From TMP-86 sp044226865 (GTDB lineage: Bacteria; Pseudomonadota; Gammaproteobacteria; Steroidobacterales; Steroidobacteraceae): a stretch of 64,000 bases of DNA. Below, piece by piece: positions 1 to 7,737 of this stretch. Both the position numbers and the translations under genes were made by a program. The stretch spans positions 133,688 through 197,687 of the forward strand of contig JBGAGE010000011.1 of the NCBI GenBank assembly GCA_044226865.1, written 5' to 3'. Every line of letters begins with the position of its first letter. The stretch's first letter is position 1. A model generated the notes under the pieces. That model had not been told where the DNA came from. It made no database searches and saw only the letters and a program-made list of their open reading frames with translations.

Positions 1-663
1 TTCAAGGAATTTGCCGAGGCCACGCGCCGCGACATGCAGGGCTGCGAAGTCTACGCCGACGGCCGTTGGCAGCAGCGCGCCGGTGCGAGCTGGCACAATC
101 CCGGATTTGCGCAGAGTCCGGTGCATCCCGTGAGTTGCGTGTCGTGGGAAGACGCCACGGCGTATGCCAGCTGGCTGTCGCGCAAGAGCGGCCACCTGTA
201 CCGCCTGCCGAGTTCCTCGGAGTGGGAGTACGCCGCGCGCGCGGGCAGCGCGGAGGCGAGCCCGTGGGCGGCGCGGCCCGACATGGCCTGCAATCATGCG
301 AACGTCGCCGACCTGAACGCGCTGCTGCTGTTCCCGGGCTGGAGCGCCTTCGAGTGCAACGATGGCTACGTCGCCACGGCGCCGGCGGGCTCGTTCAAGT
401 CCAATGCTTTCGGCCTCAACGACATGCTCGGCAACGTGTTCGAGTGGGTGCAGGACTGTTGGGCCGACGACTACCGCCATGCGCCCGCCTCGGGGAAAGC
501 GACAGGCGCCGCTGCCGGCGCGAGCTGTCGCACGCGCGAGGCGCGCGGGGGTTCCTGGTTCACACCGCCCGCCTACGTGCGCGCGTCCTATCGCAACCGC
601 TTCGACGCCGGGCGGCGCAGCACGGCGCTGGGCTTTCGCGTGATCCGCGAGGTGCGACCTTGA
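1..663 (+). CDS. SUMF1/FGE-sulfatase domain protein, 5' end outside window
   Basis: The reading frame is open from base 1, so the N-terminus lies outside the window. The visible part is the C-terminal portion of a formylglycine-generating-enzyme-like (SUMF1, EgtB/PvdO) fold: PVSCVSWEDA, YRLPSSSEWEYAARAG, GLNDMLGNVFEWVQDCW, RGGSW and a terminal LGFRVIRE, all in the family order. True FGEs have a reactive cysteine pair between the RGGS motif and the GFR motif. Here that segment (about residues 180-215 of the visible part) has no cysteine, so conversion of sulfatase cysteine to formylglycine is unlikely, and a binding or modifying role as in other SUMF1-domain proteins is more plausible. The next gene overlaps its stop codon. 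Confidence 0.85.
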   Translation, partial: FKEFAEATRRDMQGCEVYADGRWQQRAGASWHNPGFAQSPVHPVSCVSWEDATAYASWLSRKSGHLYRLPSSSEWEYAARAGSAEASPWAARPDMACNHANVADLNALLLFPGWSAFECNDGYVATAPAGSFKSNAFGLNDMLGNVFEWVQDCWADDYRHAPASGKATGAAAGASCRTREARGGSWFTPPAYVRASYRNRFDAGRRSTALGFRVIREVRP

Positions 664-1421
664 AGCGGTTCGCCTGGCTGCTGTTGCCGCTGGTGGCTGG
701 CGCCATCGAGCCGCCGACGTTCGACTCGCTGCACGCCCAATGCCTGGACGGGGAGGCTTCCGCCTGCCGGCAAGCGTTGCGATTGCAGGGTGACGATGCG
801 GAACTTGCGTCCACCGCCGGCGATGTGTTCATGCAGGCGCGCCGCCCGGCGGAAGCGATCCTCGCCTACCGGCGTGCACAGCGGCTGGGATTCCCCGACG
901 AGGAATCGTTGCGCGCCAGGATGGCCGGCGCCGAAGCGAAGCGGCAGACCTTGCTGGTCGCGTGCGAGACGGGGCTGGAGGATGCCGCCCGGCGTGCCTG
1001 TGATGCCGCATTGCTCCCCGGCGCGGCGGATGAGGCGCGCATCCTGCAGCGGCGCGGCAGCGTGCAGGCCGCCCTGCACCGGGATTCGGAAGCATTGGAC
1101 GATTACCTCGCGGCGCAGCGCTTCAATCCACAGGACCGGGAGCTGGCGCAGGCGGTCGTTCGGCAGGCGGATGCCACGGGACGCCACGATGTGGCGGCGC
1201 TCGTCGGCCGGGGCACCGCGCTGTTGGCGCTCAGGCGCCCGGCAGAGGCTGTTGCACCGTTGCGGCAAGCGCTGGCCCTGGAACCCGGATCGCGGACGCT
1301 GCGGGCAATGCTGCAGGGGGCGGAAGCCGAGCAGCCGGCCGCCACCCTCGAATCCACGCAATTTCCCGCCCATGGCGAGCAGCGTTTCTCCAATGCCGCC
1401 GAGGCCTCGTTCTCACATTGA
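660..1421 (+). CDS. secreted tetratricopeptide-repeat protein
   Basis: A TTG start overlapping the preceding stop gives a 253-residue protein. It opens with a short basic and hydrophobic stretch (LKRFAWLLLPLVAGAIE) that looks like a signal peptide. Helical Ala/Arg/Leu-rich TPR-like pairs follow, for example ARRPAEAILAYRRAQRLGF and ALLALRRPAEAVAPLRQALALEPGS. The four-base overlap with the SUMF1-like gene implies co-translation and perhaps a shared periplasmic role. TPRs mediate protein-protein contacts; I see no catalytic motif. The start is inferred from the overlap and the signal peptide. Confidence 0.65.
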   Translation: MKRFAWLLLPLVAGAIEPPTFDSLHAQCLDGEASACRQALRLQGDDAELASTAGDVFMQARRPAEAILAYRRAQRLGFPDEESLRARMAGAEAKRQTLLVACETGLEDAARRACDAALLPGAADEARILQRRGSVQAALHRDSEALDDYLAAQRFNPQDRELAQAVVRQADATGRHDVAALVGRGTALLALRRPAEAVAPLRQALALEPGSRTLRAMLQGAEAEQPAATLESTQFPAHGEQRFSNAAEASFSH

Positions 1422-1443
1422 GAACATACCGGGATTATGACGC

Positions 1444-2025
1444 ATGTCGCTTGCTGGAATGCCAGCCGCCCGCCACAGTGCGTGGGTGAATTCCCCCTAC
1501 GATCCACCCACGCGCGCAGCCTTGAACGGCGCGCCGGATACCCTGCGCGGCCTGGATCCGAGAGAGGCCGAGCGGCGCGGCGTTCCCGACCGGCGGCGAC
1601 GATTCTGGTGGTCGCTGCTGTACGGCAGCTTCAACCCGCGACGGCGGGTGCCACGCCGCGATGGCGGCGGGGTGCAATTGGTGGATTGGCATCATTCGCG
1701 GCTGCTCGCCGTGGTGCTGGCCATCCTCGTGCTGTGCGTGACGGATGCCTTCTTTACGCTGATTCTGCTGCAGTCGGGCGCACGCGAGGCAAACCCGGTG
1801 ATGGCGACCGTCGTCTATCACGATGCCAAGACGTTCACCGTCCTGAAGATGTTCATGACCAGTTGCAGCGTGGCGGTCATGGTGTTGCTGGCCGGATACC
1901 GCTTCCTGGGTGTTTTTCGCGTGGAATTGCTCCTCTACCTGGTGCTGACCGGCTACATCTGCCTGGTGGGCTACGAAATGTGGATGCTGCAGGAACTCGG
2001 TAATTGGCCTTTGCGCCTCGGGTGA
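1444..2025 (+). CDS. DUF5658-like inner-membrane protein
   Basis: 193 residues. An Arg-rich cytoplasmic N-terminus (about residues 1-70, including ERRGVPDRRRR) is followed by three or four hydrophobic segments (about 78-100, 118-140, 145-180). The DAFFTLILLQSGAREANPVM segment, in which a polar 'TD..FT' pair sits in the first helix and 'G..E.NP.M' follows it, is the pattern of DUF5658 proteins. Their function is unknown. It stands alone between the TPR gene and sucA. Confidence 0.6.
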   Translation: MSLAGMPAARHSAWVNSPYDPPTRAALNGAPDTLRGLDPREAERRGVPDRRRRFWWSLLYGSFNPRRRVPRRDGGGVQLVDWHHSRLLAVVLAILVLCVTDAFFTLILLQSGAREANPVMATVVYHDAKTFTVLKMFMTSCSVAVMVLLAGYRFLGVFRVELLLYLVLTGYICLVGYEMWMLQELGNWPLRLG

Positions 2026-2093
2026 GGGACCCCGCCGACATTCCATAATCTGGCCCGGTGGGCTAGACTTGCGCTTTGATTTTCGATCCCTCC

Positions 2094-4970
2094 ATGAATC
2101 CACGCGAGACCGCCTTGACCGGCCCGGCGCCATTGGACGGCGGTAACGCCGACTACGTCGAGCACCTCTACGAATCCTACCTTGCCGACCCGGCGTCGGT
2201 GCCGGCGCAGTGGTCGCAATATTTTGCGCAAATGGGCGCTGGCGGGGAGACGGCCCATGGGCCCATCCGCAGCAAGATCGAACAGCGCGCGCGCCAGCCG
2301 CGCGTGGCCAGCGCGCCGGCCGCATCCGCCGCGGGCGCGGGCGCCGACAGCGCCAGTGCCAAGCAGGGCGCGGTCTCCCGCCTGATCCAGGTCTACGCCA
2401 ACCGCGGTCATCTGATCGCCAACATCGATCCCCTCGGGCTGCTCCAGCGCGTCAAGCCCTATGTGCTGGACCTGCAGTATTTCGGCCTGTCGGACGCCGA
2501 CCTGGACACGGAATTCTTCACCGGCACGCGCACGGGTGCGTTCAAGGCACGCCAATCGCTGCGCGACATCCTCGGCGACCTGCGCAAGGTGTATTGCGGC
2601 ACGATCGGCGCCGAATTCGCGCATGTCTCGGATACCGACGAGCGCCTGTGGTTGCAGGACCATTTCCAGGCCGGCCGCATCCAGCAGCGTTTCACGCCCG
2701 ACGAGAAAAAGAACATCCTCTGGCAGCTCACTGCCGCGGAAGGCCTGGAGCGCTACCTGCACACCAAGTACGTGGGCCAGAAGCGCTTCTCGTTGGAAGG
2801 TGGCGACAGCCTCATTCCGCTGCTGGATGATCTCGTGCAGCAGGGAGGGCTCGCGGGGGTCGAAGAGACCATCATCGGCATGGCGCATCGCGGGCGCCTC
2901 AACGTGCTGGTGAACCTGCTGGGCAAGTCGCCCGGCGACCTGTTCAGCGAGTTCGAGGGCCGCTACGACTTCGCGAAGATCAAGGGCTCGGGCGACGTCA
3001 AGTATCACAAGGGTTTCTCGGCCGACCTCAAGACCCCGAAGGGCAACGTGCACGTGGCGCTGGCCTTCAATCCCTCGCACCTCGAAGTGGTGAACCCGGT
3101 GGTGGAGGGTTCGGTGCGCGCGCGCCAGGAACGCCGCGGCGATGTGCTCGGCGACAAGGTGGTGCCCGTGCAGATCCACGGCGATGCTGCGTTCGCAGGG
3201 CAGGGCGTGATCATGGAAACCCTGCAGCTGTCGCAGGCGCGGGGCTTTTATACCGGCGGCACGATCCACATCGTGATCAACAACCAGGTGGGGTTCACCA
3301 CCAGCGATCCGCGCGATGCGCGCTCCACCCTGTATTGCTCGGACGCGGCCAAGATGGTGGAAGCGCCCATCCTGCACGTCAATGCCGACGATCCGGAAAG
3401 CGTGTGCTTCGTGGCGCGATTCGCGCTCGAGTACCGCATGAAGTTCCACAAGGACGTGGTCATCGACCTGGTCTGCTACCGGCGCCACGGCCACAACGAG
3501 GCGGATGAGCCCTCGGCCACGCAGCCGGTGATGTATACGGTGATCCGCAAGAAGCCCACGGCACGACAGATCTACGCAGATGCCCTGGTGGCGGAGGGCG
3601 TGATCAAGGCCGCCGACGCCGCCGCCATGATGGACCAATACCGCGATGGCCTGGACCAGGGCAAGCCGCAGGCGCGCGCGGCGCTGGGCCTCATCGGCAA
3701 CAAATACACGGTCGATTGGAGCGCCTACCTCGATGCCGATTGGTCGGAGCCGGTGCGCACCGCGGTGGAGTTGCCACGGCTCAAGGCATTGGGGAAGGCC
3801 ATCACCAGCTTTCCGTCGAATTGGAAATTGCACCCGCGGGTCGCCGCCATCGTGCAGTCGCGCGAAAAGATGATCGGCGGCGAACTGCCGCTGGACTGGG
3901 GCTGCGCCGAAAACCTGGCCTATGCCAGCCTCATCCAGGAAGGCTTCCCGGTGCGGCTCACCGGGCAGGATGCCGGCCGTGGCACGTTCTTCCATCGGCA
4001 TGCGGTGCTGCATGACCAGCAGAGCGGGGAACGCTACATTCCGCTGCAGCACCTGGGTACCAACCAGCCTACCTTCCGCGTCACCGATTCGGTGCTGTCG
4101 GAAGAGGCCGTGATGGGATTCGAGTACGGCTTCTCCACCACCGAGCCGCATTGCCTGACCATCTGGGAAGGCCAGTTCGGCGATTTCTGCAACGGCGCGC
4201 AGGTCATCATCGACCAATTCATCAGTTCCGGTGAGGCCAAGTGGGGCCGGCTGTCGGGGTTGGTGCTGTTCCTGCCGCATGGCTACGAAGGCCAGGGCCC
4301 CGAGCATTCCTCGGCCCGACTGGAGCGTTTCCTGCAGCTGTGCGCCGAGTACAACATGCAGGTGTGCGTACCCTCGACGCCCGCGCAGATGTTCCACATG
4401 CTGCGGCGGCAGATGCTGCGGAGCCTGCGCAAGCCGCTCATCGTGATGACGCCGAAGAGCCTGCTGCGCCATCCGCTGTCGGTATCGGCGCTCGAGGAAC
4501 TGGCGGGCGGGAAATTCTGGAACGTCATCGACGAAGTCGATCCCGTGCAGCCGGCCGAGGTCACACGCGTGGTTTTGTGCAGCGGCAAGGTGTATTTCGA
4601 CCTGCTCAAGGCGCGCCGCGAAGCCAGGAGCTCGAACATCGCCATCGTGCGCCTCGAGCAGCTGTATCCATTTCCTTCCGATGAATACGAGGCCATCGTG
4701 CGCAAATACGCGAATGCGGTGGAGTTCGTCTGGTGCCAGGAAGAGCCGCAGAACCAGGGAAGCTGGTATCAGATCCGGCATCGCCTGCAGGCCAAGCTCG
4801 GCGAGCACCAGGAATTGCTGTATTCCGGCAGGGCCGGCGCCGCCGCGCCGGCAACGGGCATCGCCTCGTTGCATGAAGAACAACAACGCAATCTCGTGCA
4901 GGCGGCGCTGCGCGGCTCGCCCGTCGAGGGCGCGGCACTGCAAACCGCGCGCGTGCGCATCTCACCTTAA
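2094..4970 (+). CDS. sucA: 2-oxoglutarate dehydrogenase E1 component
   Basis: Thiamine-diphosphate-dependent E1 subunit that decarboxylates 2-oxoglutarate and succinylates the lipoyl arm of SucB in the TCA cycle. I chose the ATG at 2094 because it begins the conserved N-terminal tail (DYVEHLYESYLADPASVPAQW, the E2/E3-binding helix); an in-frame TTG lies 18 bases upstream. The protein has 958 residues, close to the usual 930-960. Visible landmarks are AHRGRLNVLVN, the ThDP/Mg region IHGDAAFAGQG followed by NNQVGFTT, YRRHGHNEADEP, and the C-terminal transketolase-like half with GQDAGRGTFFHRH and LPHGYEGQGPEHSSAR. It is followed by sucB and lpd in the standard order. Confidence 0.97.
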   Translation: MNPRETALTGPAPLDGGNADYVEHLYESYLADPASVPAQWSQYFAQMGAGGETAHGPIRSKIEQRARQPRVASAPAASAAGAGADSASAKQGAVSRLIQVYANRGHLIANIDPLGLLQRVKPYVLDLQYFGLSDADLDTEFFTGTRTGAFKARQSLRDILGDLRKVYCGTIGAEFAHVSDTDERLWLQDHFQAGRIQQRFTPDEKKNILWQLTAAEGLERYLHTKYVGQKRFSLEGGDSLIPLLDDLVQQGGLAGVEETIIGMAHRGRLNVLVNLLGKSPGDLFSEFEGRYDFAKIKGSGDVKYHKGFSADLKTPKGNVHVALAFNPSHLEVVNPVVEGSVRARQERRGDVLGDKVVPVQIHGDAAFAGQGVIMETLQLSQARGFYTGGTIHIVINNQVGFTTSDPRDARSTLYCSDAAKMVEAPILHVNADDPESVCFVARFALEYRMKFHKDVVIDLVCYRRHGHNEADEPSATQPVMYTVIRKKPTARQIYADALVAEGVIKAADAAAMMDQYRDGLDQGKPQARAALGLIGNKYTVDWSAYLDADWSEPVRTAVELPRLKALGKAITSFPSNWKLHPRVAAIVQSREKMIGGELPLDWGCAENLAYASLIQEGFPVRLTGQDAGRGTFFHRHAVLHDQQSGERYIPLQHLGTNQPTFRVTDSVLSEEAVMGFEYGFSTTEPHCLTIWEGQFGDFCNGAQVIIDQFISSGEAKWGRLSGLVLFLPHGYEGQGPEHSSARLERFLQLCAEYNMQVCVPSTPAQMFHMLRRQMLRSLRKPLIVMTPKSLLRHPLSVSALEELAGGKFWNVIDEVDPVQPAEVTRVVLCSGKVYFDLLKARREARSSNIAIVRLEQLYPFPSDEYEAIVRKYANAVEFVWCQEEPQNQGSWYQIRHRLQAKLGEHQELLYSGRAGAAAPATGIASLHEEQQRNLVQAALRGSPVEGAALQTARVRISP

Positions 4971-5011
4971 GGATTCGTGATGAATGTTTACCCAGACAAC
5001 GGTGCACGGCC

Positions 5012-6265
5012 ATGACCATCGAAGTGCGAGTCCCACAACTTCCCGAGTCCGTCGCCGACGCGACGCTCGTGACCTGGCACAAGCAACCCGGCGATACGGT
5101 CGCGCGCGATGAGAATCTCGTGGACCTGGAAACCGACAAGGTGGTGCTGGAGGTGCCGGCGCCTGCCAATGGCACGCTCAAGGAGATCAAACTGGGCAAT
5201 GGCACCACGGTGACCAGCGGCCAGGTGCTGGCGGTGATCGAAGAGGGCGTCGCGGCTGCCGCTGCAACGCCCGCCGCCGCGCCTGCTGCCTCCGCCTCAC
5301 CGGCGGCGACGCCCAAGGCGGACGCGGGCGCCAAGCTCAGTCCGGCGGCAAAGCGCGTGGTGGAAGAGAACAAGATCGATGCCGCCGGCATCGTCGGCTC
5401 GGGCCGCGATGGCCGCGTATCGAAGTCCGATGTGGTGAATCACCTCTCGGGCAAGGATGTACCGGCCCGCTCCGCGGAGTCTGCCGCACCGGCTGCCCCG
5501 GCCGCCGGGCGCACGGCTCAGCCCGCTGCTACCGCGGCGGCAGCTCCCGCCGCCCGCGCCACGGGCCGTGTCGAGCAACGCGTGGCAATGACCCGCCTGC
5601 GACAGCGCATCGCGGAGCGCATGGTGCAGGCGCAGGCCACGCAGGCGCTGCTGACCTCCTTCAACGAGGTGGACCTGTCGGCGGTGAACCAGCTGCGCGC
5701 ACAGTACAAGGACGAGTTCGAAAAGCGCAACGGCGCGAAGCTTGGCTTCATGTCGTTCTTCGTCAAGGCTTGCGTCGAGGCGCTGAAGAAATTTCCCGCC
5801 ATCAACGCCTCGGTGGACGGCAACGACATCCTCTACCACGAGTATTACGACATCGGTGTGGCGGTATCCACCGACCGCGGTCTCATCGTGCCGATCGTGC
5901 GCGATGCGGACCTGTTGAGCTTTGCCGACATCGAAAAGGCCGTCGCCGGCTACGCCGGCCGCGCGCGTGCCGGCACCATCACCATCGAGGAGCTCAGCGG
6001 CGGCACCTTCACCATCACCAACGGCGGTATTTTCGGCTCGCTCCTGTCCACGCCCATCGTGAACCCGCCGCAGAGCGCCATCCTCGGCATGCACAAGATC
6101 CAGGACCGCCCGGTGGTGGTCGATGGTGCCGTGGTGGTGCGTCCCATGATGTACATCGCGCTCACCTACGACCACCGCATCATTGACGGCCGTGAGGCCG
6201 TGCAATTCCTGGTGGCGGTCAAGCAATACCTGGAGGATCCCATGCGCCTGGTGCTGTCACTATGA
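5012..6265 (+). CDS. sucB: dihydrolipoyllysine-residue succinyltransferase (E2 of OGDH)
   Basis: 417 residues with the complete E2 architecture. The N-terminal lipoyl domain (residues 1-77) carries the lipoylated lysine in ETDKVVLEV. An Ala/Pro-rich linker is followed by the peripheral subunit-binding domain (about 106-145, LSPAAKRVVEENKID..GSGRDGRV). A second Ala-rich linker leads to the catalytic acyltransferase domain (about 185-417), with the active-site motif YDHRIIDGREAVQF near the C-terminus. It transfers the succinyl group to CoA. It lies 41 bases after sucA and overlaps lpd by four bases. Confidence 0.97.
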   Translation: MTIEVRVPQLPESVADATLVTWHKQPGDTVARDENLVDLETDKVVLEVPAPANGTLKEIKLGNGTTVTSGQVLAVIEEGVAAAAATPAAAPAASASPAATPKADAGAKLSPAAKRVVEENKIDAAGIVGSGRDGRVSKSDVVNHLSGKDVPARSAESAAPAAPAAGRTAQPAATAAAAPAARATGRVEQRVAMTRLRQRIAERMVQAQATQALLTSFNEVDLSAVNQLRAQYKDEFEKRNGAKLGFMSFFVKACVEALKKFPAINASVDGNDILYHEYYDIGVAVSTDRGLIVPIVRDADLLSFADIEKAVAGYAGRARAGTITIEELSGGTFTITNGGIFGSLLSTPIVNPPQSAILGMHKIQDRPVVVDGAVVVRPMMYIALTYDHRIIDGREAVQFLVAVKQYLEDPMRLVLSL

Positions 6266-7701
6266 GCGCGCCGAACGCCGATGCCTTCGACGTCATCGTG
6301 ATCGGTGGCGGACCGGCCGGTTACCCCGCCGCCATCCGCGCCGCGCAGAACAAGTTGAAGGTGGCCTGCATCGACGAATGGAAGAATCGCGATGGCAGCT
6401 ATGCCTTCGGCGGTACCTGCCTGAACGCCGGCTGCATTCCCTCCAAGGCCCTGTTGGAATCCTCGGAGCTGTATCACCGCGCGCAGCATGAGTTCGCCGC
6501 CCACGGTATCCGCACCTCTGCCGTGGCGCTCGATCTTGCCACCATGCAGAAGCGCCGCGCCGGCATCGTCAAGACCATGACGGGCGGCATCCAGGCCTTG
6601 TTCAAGGCGAACGGCGTCACCGCCTACCAGGGACACGGGCGATTGCTCGCCGCGGGGCAGGTGGAAGTGACGGGCGCGGATGGGGCCTCCAAGGTGCTAT
6701 CCGCCCGGCACGTGGTGCTGGCCTCGGGCTCGGTGCCGGTACAACTCAAATCCGCGCCGCACGATGGCGTACACATCGTGGATTCCTGGAATGCGCTGGA
6801 ATTCGATGCGGTGCCGCCGCGGCTCGGGGTGATCGGCGCCGGCGTCATCGGCCTGGAGTTGGGCAGCGTCTGGCGGCGCCTGGGCAGCAATGTCACGGTG
6901 ATCGAGGCGATGGACAACTTCCTGCCCATGGCGGATCAGGCCGTGGCCAAGGAGGCGCTCAAGCATTTCAAGAAGCTCGGCCTTGACGTGAAGCTCGGCG
7001 CCATGGTCAGCGGCGCCGTCGTGCGCGATGGCACCGTCGCGGTCACCTATGCGGACAAGGAAGGCGAGCATCAGGTAACCGTGGACAAGCTGGTGGTGGC
7101 CGTGGGCCGCCGGCCCTTCACCGACGGGCTGATCGCACCGGGCGTGGGGGTAAAGCTCGATGCACGCGGATTCATCGAGGTGGACGAACATTGCCGCACC
7201 GGTGTGCCCAATGTCTGGGCCGTGGGCGATGTGGTGCGTGGGCCGATGCTCGCGCACAAGGGCAAGGAGGAGGGCGTGATGGTCGCCGATCTCATTGCCG
7301 GGCTGTATGGTGAGGTCAACTACAAGACCATTCCCTCGGTGATCTACACCGCGCCGGAGATCGCATGGGTGGGGCAGACCGAAGAACAGGCGCGGGCCGC
7401 CGGCCGCGCCGTGAAGATCGGCAATTTCCCGTTCTCGGCCAGCGGCCGGGCGCGTGCCATGGAAGCCGGGGCGGGTTTCTGCAAGGTCGTGGCGGCCGCT
7501 GACGACGACGAAATCCTCGGCGTGCACATCATCGGGCCGATGGCGGGCGAGCTCATCGCTGAAGCCGTTCTGGCGATGGAGTATTCAGCCAGCGCCGAAG
7601 ACATTCAACGCACCATTCACGCGCATCCGACTCTCTCCGAGGCTTTGCACGAGGCAGCGCTGGCTGCTGACAAGAGGGCTATCGACTCCATCAATCGTTG
7701 A
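6262..7701 (+). CDS. lpdA: dihydrolipoyl dehydrogenase (E3)
   Basis: Flavoprotein disulfide reductase that reoxidises the dihydrolipoyl arm of SucB with NAD+. In its 479 residues I see the FAD-binding VIGGGPAGYPAAIRAAQ, the redox-active disulfide in GGTCLNAGCIPSKALL, the NAD-binding GVIGAGVIGLELGSVWRRLG, the second FAD motif VWAVGDVV, and the C-terminal dimer-interface catalytic HAHPTLSEALHEA. The start ATG overlaps the sucB stop as ATGA, implying translational coupling and stoichiometric expression of E2 and E3. Confidence 0.97.
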   Translation: MSAPNADAFDVIVIGGGPAGYPAAIRAAQNKLKVACIDEWKNRDGSYAFGGTCLNAGCIPSKALLESSELYHRAQHEFAAHGIRTSAVALDLATMQKRRAGIVKTMTGGIQALFKANGVTAYQGHGRLLAAGQVEVTGADGASKVLSARHVVLASGSVPVQLKSAPHDGVHIVDSWNALEFDAVPPRLGVIGAGVIGLELGSVWRRLGSNVTVIEAMDNFLPMADQAVAKEALKHFKKLGLDVKLGAMVSGAVVRDGTVAVTYADKEGEHQVTVDKLVVAVGRRPFTDGLIAPGVGVKLDARGFIEVDEHCRTGVPNVWAVGDVVRGPMLAHKGKEEGVMVADLIAGLYGEVNYKTIPSVIYTAPEIAWVGQTEEQARAAGRAVKIGNFPFSASGRARAMEAGAGFCKVVAAADDDEILGVHIIGPMAGELIAEAVLAMEYSASAEDIQRTIHAHPTLSEALHEAALAADKRAIDSINR

Positions 7702-7710
7702 GGCCGAGTC

Positions 7711-7737
7711 GCGCTGAGGCGCACGTCGCTTCAGCGC
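7711..7737. terminator. possible hairpin between convergent lpdA and relA
   Basis: GCGCTGAGG (7711-7719) can pair with CTTCAGCGC (7729-7737), with one wobble, across a nine-base loop. It lies between the lpdA stop and the relA stop, with its right arm overlapping the end of relA. No T-tract follows on either strand, so termination activity is only an inference. Confidence 0.3.

Noticed and set aside
1971..4943. A 990-codon open frame on the minus strand opposite sucA
   Set aside because: It is the mirror of a GC-rich real gene; sucA has full family motifs and the mirror frame has none.
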